A stretch of DNA of 11,309 nucleotides from Parachlorella kessleri (taxonomy: Eukaryota > Chlorophyta > Trebouxiophyceae > Chlorellales > Chlorellaceae). The notes below the pieces were generated by a model. The model did not search any database. It had not been told where the DNA came from and saw only the letters and a list, made by a program, of their open reading frames with translations. Every line of letters starts with the position of its first letter. The stretch's first letter is position 1. The translations under genes and the position numbers were made by a program. Below are positions 1-8,000 of the stretch, piece by piece. The stretch covers positions 1 through 11,309 of the forward strand of contig BBXU01001567.1 of assembly GCA_001598975.1 (NCBI GenBank), written 5' to 3'.

Positions 1-23
1 CCCCCCTCCCTTTCTGGGTGCAG

Positions 24-1345
24 GCAAGCCCAGCCTGATCCGCACGTCCGTGGGCTCCCCGGGCAGCCCCCGCTCCCCCCGCGCGGCGGGCGAGTGCACC
101 AGCTACACCCCCCGCACCCCCCGCGACGCCGCCACCCCCCGCCTGGCGTCCAGCCTGGACTCCTCCACCGCCTTCATCATCCGCTACCACGAACTGGCGG
201 AGGGAAATGCGGTGGACTTGCGGTGCAAGGAGCGCTGGTGAGGATAATCTCTAGTAAGGGTGGCTATCCAGCTGCATGGTGGCGAGGGCGACTGCAGGGT
301 GGGTGGCTGGAATAGCATGGAAGGGGGGCTTGGAGGGTGTGAAGCCATGCAGCGTCGGTGGGTGCTCCTGGTCCCTGCTCTGTCACGCTGGCTGCATCTC
401 CCATGTAAGTGCGTTGCGGTGTAGAGGTCAAAATCACACCTTTGTTTGCAAGCCAAACTACCGATATCTATTTGCCTTGCATTGTTATGGGGCCGTGACA
501 GCCCGAGCGCTCAGTTCAGTTGTTTATTCTTTCATTTCTTTATTATTTGTTTAATTCTTTTGTTTATCTAGGTGTGACCGGCTGGACTCCCATGTGCTGA
601 ACGAGCGGCCGGACGAGGGCGATGAGCTGGCCTGGCGCCACGGCAACTTCAAGTCCCAGGCCGACATTGGGGTGCAGCACCTGGCCGAGGAGGACCCCCG
701 CGCCAGTGCAGAGCAAGGTGTGTGGCCGCCTGCTGAGCGGACGCTGGACCTGCTGTGTGGCTGCCCTGGCGGTGCTGAACGAGTTACAGGTCACGGCCAG
801 GCAAGCGCGCTGCTTGGCTTGCCAAGCAATCTGGCTGGAATGGCTGGCATCATCGCTTGGTTGCCTTGTTGGGAATGCGCCGGCGTGCTTCCGCGCCACA
901 CTGGGATGTTGAGCCATGATGTGCAGTTTGCTGTGCTGCCCCCCGCCTGAGTGCCATGTGCTTTGTGTATGTGCAAAGGCAGACCCCACAGCCGGGCACC
1001 ATACAATGCCCTGGAGTTGCACTGGTAGGTCCGCAGCATGCTGGGTGAACTCCCCTACCCCACAACCCCAACCTGCCTGCGACCGTGCCCTCTATATATA
1101 TCCCTTCGCCGCTTCAAGAAATGCCGCCACCTCCCATGCGCACATTTCCTACACCCACCTCAGAAATCACTATGATCTCCATGCTATTGTGTCTCCACCA
1201 CGCAGGTGACCAGCCCGAGCCGAAAGTGGGGCCGCTGCGGGCGCCGCAGCAGGCGCAGCAGCCGCAGCAGGACAGCCTGGGAGAAGTCAGGACCCCCCAG
1301 GGCCAGGCCCGCGGCAATTGCAGGGAGATTTCGCCCTCGCCCTAA
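24..1345 (+). CDS. Unrecognised protein, last exons (5' part outside window)
   Basis: Proposed exons are 24-237, 572-717 and 1206-1345. The first acceptor is CTGGGTGCAG; donors are CGCTG|GTGAGG and CAAG|GTGTGT; the stop is TAA 1343-1345. Phases agree at every junction. The first exon has clustered proline-directed phosphorylation-type motifs (SPGSPRSPR, TPRTPR, ATPR), then a more ordered segment, FIIRYHELAEGNAVDLRCKE, continuing through the splice as RWCDRLDSHVLNERPDEGDE. The next part includes LAWRHGNFKSQADIGVQHLA. The end is Q- and P-rich (PQQAQQPQQ) and finishes EISPSP. I cannot assign a family. The first two exons are well supported by strong splice sites and coding character. The third is less sure because 717-1206 could hide another exon (for example 983-1024, which would keep the frame). 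Confidence 0.65.
519..571 (+). promoter_or_regulatory. T-rich polypyrimidine tract and acceptor of left-gene intron
   Basis: The 3' end of the intron 238-571 is a long T-rich run ending TTTATCTAG, directly before the exon that completes the split tryptophan codon. It is strikingly AT-rich compared with the other introns here, most of which end in short CTGCAG-type acceptors. Confidence 0.75.
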
Positions 1346-2918
1346 GGGGCACCCACAGTCCGGTGTCACTTGGGCCAGGCCACTGCGGTGTGTGAGCCGG
1401 AGGGGAGGCGGGTGGTGGCCCGGGGCATCTGAGTTGGCAAAGCGAGCGTGGTGAGGGGTGGAGCTCCAAGAAGGATGACCATATGCCCGGCGAGGAACCC
1501 CAAGCAAGCATTGTCGGGTTTACTGTGTGTGTGGTCAGGCGAGGCTCTGGCTTGGGTGTAGGACTGTGTGGCAGGCAGCAAGAGCCACAGGAGGTGCCGA
1601 TGAAGCGGCTTTCTACCTGGGTAAGCGGTACTGTGTGGCGCTGTTGGTGGAATGGCAGCAGGGGAAACACACAAAGAAGGCATGGAAGGCGGCAGCAGGG
1701 GTGGCAGCCTTTTGTTGTTGGCGTGTAGGTTGCAAGAGGGCTGTGAAATGCAACTTGGGTGCCTTGAGGGCCAGGGCAGGCAGGCGTGGTGCTTGCAAGT
1801 TGGCTAAGCGGTCTGGTAGCCAAGGTCACCAGCATGACAGTCAGCTGCTGGGATCCTTTGGCTTCATGCTTTTGTCTTGGTGCAAGCGGCCCTTGGTGGC
1901 AGATCGTGCTGTTCCCGTGTAAGCTGTGCAGTGTGAGGAAGCGGTTGGTGTGGCACATGGCAAGCCCTGGCCAGGAAGGGTCTTACAGGAACAAGTGGAC
2001 CAGTTGCGGAAAACATTTTTTGTGTGCACGAGTGGTGGTTTTTCCTGGCACGGCCCTCGGCCATTCGTCCCCACCACTCGCTTTGTAGCTTGGTTGTGGC
2101 GCAATGCAGTCCCTGCCAAGGCTAGGAGCTGTCACATGGCCGTGGTTGTGCATGACGCCGCCTGCTGTCAGCTGCTTGTGTATGTGGTGCTTTGGCAGCA
2201 GGGCGCAGCCTGCCTTGTGGTCAAGTCTTGGATAAACCCAAACTAGGAGAGGCTAATCTGGTACAATACATTGGTACGTCATGTTTGCGGGGTATTTTGG
2301 TCAAGCTTGAACATGGCTGCTGCACTAAATGCTGCACTCCGTGGTGCATCCAGGGCAGCTTCTAGCGGCATGTGACTGCTCCATTCAAGTCTGATTGCTT
2401 CGATTCCTTGCTAGCTGATGCCGCTTCTTTGCTGTTGTGTTGAGAGTGAGAGTCCTGGAGCGCTGGGAGCTAGATCTGATGTGGTCTGAGTGCTTTGATT
2501 TGCGTGTGTTGGCCGATGTCGGGGGTTTCCCCTCACCGGTTTTGTCATTTACTACCACTCGGGCCTAGGCCTCTTGCTTGCTGCATGTTCGTAGTTTTCC
2601 CTGGAAGTCCACCGAGCTTGTTGTGCCATTTGAAAAGACCATGTACTAAGGGCTCAACTGCGGGCACCACAGCAGATAATGTAACTGTGCAGTGTATCCT
2701 CTTTGTGTTGGCTGTGGACATGGGCATTTGTTGCAACATTGTTCAGTTTTGTTCATGATCGCCACGAGACTTGGAAGCCCTGTGCTTGTTTGTAGGTGCA
2801 CATGGTATTCATGTGCTGCGAAAATTGCTAGTGGTTCACGACGGTGCTGTGCCATAGCTCCAGGTCATTTGTTGATATATATACCGTGCTGGCCTGCGGA
2901 CCTTGGAAGCCGCATGTA
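1346..2918. other. 3' untranslated and intergenic sequence, no supported gene
   Basis: Open frames here lack coding character and splice coherence. The left part is probably the 3' untranslated region of the left gene. The right part may hold the 3' end of the tentative minus-strand gene; a minus-strand TGTAA is at 1987-1983. A TATATATA tract lies at 2876-2883 with no supported gene beside it. I see no repeats, mobile element or RNA gene. Confidence 0.55.
1918..1922 (+). terminator. TGTAA polyadenylation signal of the left gene
   Basis: TGTAA is the standard chlorophyte poly(A) signal and this is the first copy on the plus strand after the stop at 1345. It implies a 3' untranslated region of about 590 bases. 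A second copy is at 2680-2684. Confidence 0.5.
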
Positions 2919-4065
2919 CTACTTGTTAGCAAAAGCAGCATGTGGCGGAGGCTTAGCATGTGGAGCGCCCCCATGCACTCCACAGCCGACACTGGACACA
3001 AACCCAAAGGCAATTCTACAACGAGCGCAGACATGGAAGCAAGGAGCGTAGGGCATTCGGCCAGCATACACAAGAAAGCCGCATACGCCGCAAGCAGCGC
3101 ACTTCTCCATGCGCATCACCCACCCCGTAATCTCGGAGCTGTTGATGCTAATCCATTCAACTCGACCTTGATCAGCCTGGTTGCGAAGGCAGCAAGCATG
3201 CTTTGCAGGGTGGGACGCAGAAGCGCCCTTCAGTCCTTTGCTGCGCCTGGGATGGTCACATGCCCGGCATGTGTGGTGTGGGGCAAGTCCGCGCCTGCCA
3301 GCAGACAAGCAGCGCCCACCTGCTTTATGCTGTTCAGGATCCTGCAGGCTGTAGAGGACCCATATCACATCATCCTTGCTGCATCCGTGCTGCTTATATA
3401 CCCACCCCACACGCTCCCTGCTTCACACTGAACCCTGGCACACTACCTGATGGATCCAGGGTAGCTATCTTCCAGGTCGGAGTGTCATGCGCACATCTCC
3501 GCACGCCTGGGCAGGGGCGTGCTGCAAGGCGGCTAGAGCCGCCTCTCGCATGGCAAAGGGATCCTCAATCAAGCAACCCACCTTCCTCCCTCAGAATCTC
3601 AGCATCGGTTTCGCCAGGGCGGGGGTGCGCACGCGCCTTGTGCTCAGCAACATGCACATGCGAGGCTGTCTCGGCCTGCAGGGGGCGGGGGTGTCACAGA
3701 GCCCACCAGCTGCGGCGTCGCCAGCATGGAGACACGCGCGGTGGCAAAGCATGCAAAGCGGAAGGAACTCACTTCAAGAGCAGTGCCCATGCACACAGCT
3801 GAAGGCCTACAAGGCAGTCAGGGCAGTAGGCTGGCCCCAGGGCACAGTAAAGTGGGCCCACCTTACTGTCTTTCAGGTCCTTGGTGACAAAAACATCGGC
3901 GGCAGCTTTTGCCATCTCGGCCATAGTGGCCCGTGCAGATGGGTAACCGGAGGCACTGCAGGGAGAGGCGCATGTGACTGACTTCGTTGCCAGCAGAGCC
4001 ACGACTTGTAGGCCCTGCCCTTGAAGGCCTTGCCACTGCGGGACAGCAGGCAGGCCCGGGGCCAT
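2919..4065 (-). CDS. Tentative multi-exon gene, possibly organelle-targeted, unrecognised
   Basis: I do not recognise this product. A phase-consistent model is: 4065-3862 (donor AAG|GTGGGC), 3675-3582 (acceptor CCCCTGCAG, donor GAAG|GTGGGT), 3506-3447 (donor CAG|GTAGTG), 3348-3320 (donor CAG|GTGGGC) and 3176-2919 ending TAG, about 214 residues. ATG 4065 is the first ATG after a TATA box. The first 49 residues contain no Asp or Glu (for example VVALLATKSVTCAS), as in transit peptides, and then turn acidic/helical: TMAEMAKAAADVFVTKDLKD. Exon 2 reads AETASHVHVAEHKARAHPRP and then GETDAEILREE. These two exons have the best coding look. Exons 3-5 are weaker; the last is Cys-rich (KCAACGVCGF, CFHVCARC) and could be chance. 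The gene lies downstream of ATG7 on the same strand. Confidence 0.35.
3393..3400 (-). promoter_or_regulatory. TATATAAG motif, possible minus-strand TATA box
   Basis: GGGTATATAAGCAGC on the minus strand is a very good TATA-box match. In the tentative gene model it falls inside an intron (3446-3349). It could instead mark a separate, shorter transcript or be chance. Confidence 0.25.
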
Positions 4066-4895
4066 ACCTGGCTAGTATCACTGCTGGCAGCCTAGGCTGG
4101 TGTCGGTGGTTGTGGCTCTCCCCTAATGCTTGGGTAGGATATATATTTGACGGATAACGGGTTGCTAGTGGTGCCGAGGGAGTGTCGAGAAAGCCTGCCA
4201 ACATCTGTCTGACGTGTGGGAGGGCGGGAGAGCTGGCCGCCGTGATGCCCCAGCCCTTGCCAGGTAATGGAATAACAAGGTTTATGTGTTCTTATAAGAG
4301 CTGCAGAATGTGCCAACCAGATAGAAAAACGTCCTGACAATGGGTCTAAATAGACGGCTCATTCCAGCAAAGGGTCTGCAATCACTGATATTGAGACAGT
4401 GCCCTGCCATGCACCATTACCAGGGAAGGGGGCCTTCTGAGAAGTCCCACTATCAAGTAAGCGCGGTGAGCCTCTCTCAAGCCAGCCCATGACCAGGTGC
4501 AACACCTTGCACATTGACCTAAGGTCAGAGCGTGCCACCGAGATTCAACAAAAGTACCCGAAAGCACATGTCATATAAAAAGAAAAAAGTTAAGCGTCAC
4601 ACACACGCAGCCCTTAAAACCCAGAGGAGCCACCCATGCCACAAATACTGGCCAGACATGACTCCCATCAGCTGAGGGCTCCCATGACCAACAAGAAGTG
4701 CACACAAGCACAGCAAAACCAGGCCCTCCATGCCCTACCCGGTCGCAAATCATCAGTTGTCTGGAGACCATGTACGACTCAAATTGTCTTTGTGAAGCTG
4801 CCTGCCAAATGCAAGCGCGGCAAACCAGCTTCACACGCGCTGCATTGTCCACTAGTATGGAGAAACAATGGGCGGAAGAATGGTCGAGGTAAATC
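4066..4895. other. ATG7 3' untranslated region and intergenic sequence
   Basis: No gene is supported here. On the minus strand this follows the ATG7 stop and precedes the tentative gene's start. I find no minus-strand TGTAA in it except the one overlapping the ATG7 stop codon (4900-4896), so the ATG7 poly(A) site is not located. A purine-rich AT patch lies at about 4574-4590. Confidence 0.5.
4140..4146 (-). promoter_or_regulatory. TATA box for the tentative minus-strand gene
   Basis: TATATAT read on the minus strand as AAATATATATCC lies about 75 bases upstream of the proposed ATG at 4065, with no other ATG between. Transcription would begin near 4115-4110. Confidence 0.4.
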
Positions 4896-5003
4896 TTACA
4901 GCTCCTCCCAACCGTCCCCGTCCCCCTCATTGCCAGATAGTGCACCCTCCTCCTGCCCCGCACCACCTGCCGCCTCGCCCTCGGAGTCCCAGCCTTCCAC
5001 CAC
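4896..5003 (-). other. ATG7: ATG7 exon 13: acidic C-terminal tail ending WEEL
   Basis: The last exon follows acceptor GCCGCAG and continues from HRASEA in phase 0. It encodes 35 residues beginning [10 protein letters not shown] and ending GDGDGWEEL before TAA. Length, acidity and the early WD resemble the tails of other ATG7 proteins. In yeast Atg7 this extreme C-terminal tail captures Atg8. WEEL after acidic residues fits the W-x-x-L ATG8-interacting motif; that function is inferred here. Confidence 0.85.
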
Positions 5004-8000
5004 CTGCGGCACTTGCTCCCACCTGTTTGCTGACACTGCCAACAGCTGCGAAGCGGATTTGGCTGCCCAACGAGCTGAGGAGGTGCAGCGGAATGGGCGC
5101 GCCGCTCCCATCCCTGGCCACAAACCTTGGGCCTGCCCCCAGGTCACAGGCAGTGCTGCACCCAGAGAAGCCCACATCCAGTCCTGAAAGAAAATCGATG
5201 CAGGCTTGAAGCAGGCCTGCCCATGACGTGGCGTCGACCGGCCGCGACTCACCGCTTCACTAGCCCTGTGCAGCTCGGTCAGGCCGGTCAAGTCCTCTAG
5301 GAAGCCAGGGTCGGCCAGACCCTGCAGGAGGAAAGCGTGGCCCTCCTCCCTGTACCGCGCCACTACCGCCTCCGAGCAGGCGGTACACTGCCGGAAGGCC
5401 TGCCCCGAAAGGCACATCTGCAGGTGGGGGTATGCCACGCCACGCCAGGTCGGCAGCAGCGGACAATGTACGTGAGCAATCAGCTGGAGTATCACCAGGT
5501 CAGCTGCAAGGCAGTGTAAAGCAGTGCAAGCAACTTTAGAGCCACCTCGGGCCAGACAGTGCATCAGACAACATGCGGACAATGCTCCCACGGCGCACAC
5601 CACCCGTCCTACCACCGCCCAAGCAGCCACCAGCGTACCTGTGAGAACCCGCCCAGCTGGCCCCTGATCATGTGAGGCACCTCCCCCAAGGGCAGCTCGT
5701 GCTGCTCTGCCACCTGGGACGAAGCGGGGGTGCCAGCGGCCGGGGCATATAGGCCCATAGGGTGGGCCAGCGTTGCTGCCATGAGCTCCACCGCCAGCGC
5801 GCCAGCGATGCTGCTGAGGCCGGGGCGTGCGACGGTGCATTGCTGGTCAAGGGTGCGGTCCACTGCAGGTGACAAGTTTGGGGCTGGCAGGAATCAGCAC
5901 AAGGAACTTGGGGCGAGGGCTAGGTCGGAAGTCCCAATGCACAGGTGGGATAGGGTGAGGGACCACACGGTGTCAGCCACACGGGCACCAGTCCAGCCAG
6001 ACGGTTCACAGACTGCTTTGGTATGGTAAGCTCTGTAACACAGCAGGGCTGTGCTACGCCCACCACTGCCAGACCTCTGCATGCTCCTACGTTTCTCCTC
6101 ACCCCATACATGGGGGGGCAATAGACCCATCCATTAAGACCTGGCAGGCACCCTAAAGCGCAGGTAATGCTGCTAAGCAAACGGGTTAAGGGTGGAGTCA
6201 GCTAGCTGCCAGGCCCCCAACCGGGCCGCACCAGGGGGCAAGCAGCTGACAGCTCTGAACAGCAGGGCCTGTCACCTGTGGAGTTGACTGGGGCGACTAC
6301 ATCGTTGCAGAAGTAGCAGCCAAGCCGGGGGCCCTGGCCTGCTCCACGCACTGCCGCCTCCTGCTGCCCATGCTGTGGTCCTTCCACAGCTCCACCGTAA
6401 CCCTGCCCGCTCACCATGACGTCAACTTCCTCCTCCCCTTCCTCCGTCTGCTGCTGCTGCTGCTGCTGTTCCTGCTCCAGTGGTTGGCCTCTCAGCCCAG
6501 AAGCCTGCCGGGTGCCTTCCTCAGCACCAGCCACAGCAGGCACAGCAGGGCTAGCCGCCAGGGGCGCCGGCGTCAGGGGCGGGGCCCCATGCCGCATGAC
6601 CATGAAACCGTCAAACCCCAGGGCTGAGTTGATGGCCAGCTTGCCTGCTGCAGCTGCCAGCAGGGTGGGCAGCCAGCGGCTCTCGCGGGTGTCGGTGAGG
6701 AGGAAGATGACGTCATGGTGAGTCACCAGGGCCTCCAGCCTGGCAATGTCCGCCTTGACCTGCAGGCGAGTCTTCAGAAGATTAGCCAAGGCGGCATATC
6801 AGCCCGATGTGATATGGTATCCTTGAGGGTTAGGGCGAGCTATTGGGCCAGCATGCCAGTAGGGTTCTGCTGATCCCATCCTTTTCCAGTTGCAGGGAGC
6901 TCAACGCTCCATGGGGATGTCATCCAACCTTAAGTGGGTCTGGCATAATATCAACAGAACACGGGCTCTGACCGACCTTGTCAAGCTCTGCTTCCGCGAT
7001 GGGGTGGCCGGGCATGGGAATGGACAGGGCAATCCCATCCGCCGTCACGCCTGGGAAGATGCAGCGAAGCGCGTCCGCGGCTGCCTGAGCCTTGGGCTTG
7101 CCGCCGCCAAGGCAGTCCTCAAAGTTATACAGGGACTGCCGCACCTGCAGCAGCGTTGGTGCGATACACCCTGGCATGCTTGCTGTCGGGTGCCTGCATG
7201 TGTTCTGGTGAGTACCGTGCGTGCCAGCTTAAAGCGCTGTGGATGCTGGACACGGAGGAGAGGGTTAACAAGGGCAGCAGGTAGTGCCAGCCTGGTGCTC
7301 CAAGGGAGCACGGCTGCGACGACAACCCAGCAGCACACTCAGCAGATTTTGCCAGATGCCTTTCTTAATGCACAGACAGTCCAAGCATGCCGCGACACCC
7401 GCCAAGTGATTCAAGGATCGAACCCCCTTACCGGGTTACTGTAGGCCACACGCGAGTTGTCCACGAAGGTCACGTGCCGCACCCCCCAGCCCAGCAGAGT
7501 GCGCGCCACCGAGCAGCCCAGCGTGCCAGCGCCGAGCAGCAGGCATTTCGTGGCGCCAATGCGCCCCACGTCCAGCGCCGGCGCCGCTCGCCACCGCATG
7601 AGGCTCAAGTTTAGGTCCACGGCTGTGGATAACAAGAGACACGCAAGGAAGAATCAGCAGCAGGTGTTTGCAGTGGCAGGTGCCATCATGATTGAGCAAC
7701 GGCAGCGCCGGCATCAGCATAAGGCGCAGCAGCGAACCTTTGCTGCTGCAGCTGGTGAGATCGATAAACAGCAACAGCAGGGCGGGCACTATGCATTAGA
7801 CGCGCCCGACGCAGAGTCTGTCCAAGAGTGAGCGGCTTGGACGCAAACCAACATAGCATTTGTAGTTCCCAGGGTCCTCAACTTCTCCAGGTCAACTGTC
7901 ACACCTGGCGAGCCTCCAATGCAACTATGCTAGTAAGAATGCCGGCGGCTGGTCACCTTGGGTACGGGTTGAAATGTTTGACAATCACCAACTTCCCCGG

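Noticed and set aside
1093..1101. TATATATAT as a promoter
   Set aside because: It lies inside the last proposed intron of the left gene with no start or coding exon suitably placed downstream.
1287..1958. Minus-strand open frame of 223 residues
   Set aside because: It overlaps the last exon and 3' untranslated region of the left gene, is rich in P/T/H/C, and has no recognisable motif.
2844..3431. Plus-strand open frame of 195 residues downstream of a TATATATA tract
   Set aside because: No domain, and A/S/H/C-rich chance composition. The TATA tract alone is not enough to call a gene.
3203..3802. Plus-strand open frame of 199 residues
   Set aside because: Its composition (C, R, H, P, S rich) is typical of chance frames in GC-rich DNA, and it overlaps more protein-like minus-strand segments.
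4636..5187. Plus-strand open frame of 183 residues
   Set aside because: It is antisense to the ATG7 3' end, rich in S/P/A from GC bias, with no recognisable domain or splice coherence.
4896..5840. Continuous 314-residue minus-strand open frame
   Set aside because: It contains ATG7 exons 12 and 13 but reads through introns 11 and 12 in between; the family alignment requires splicing.
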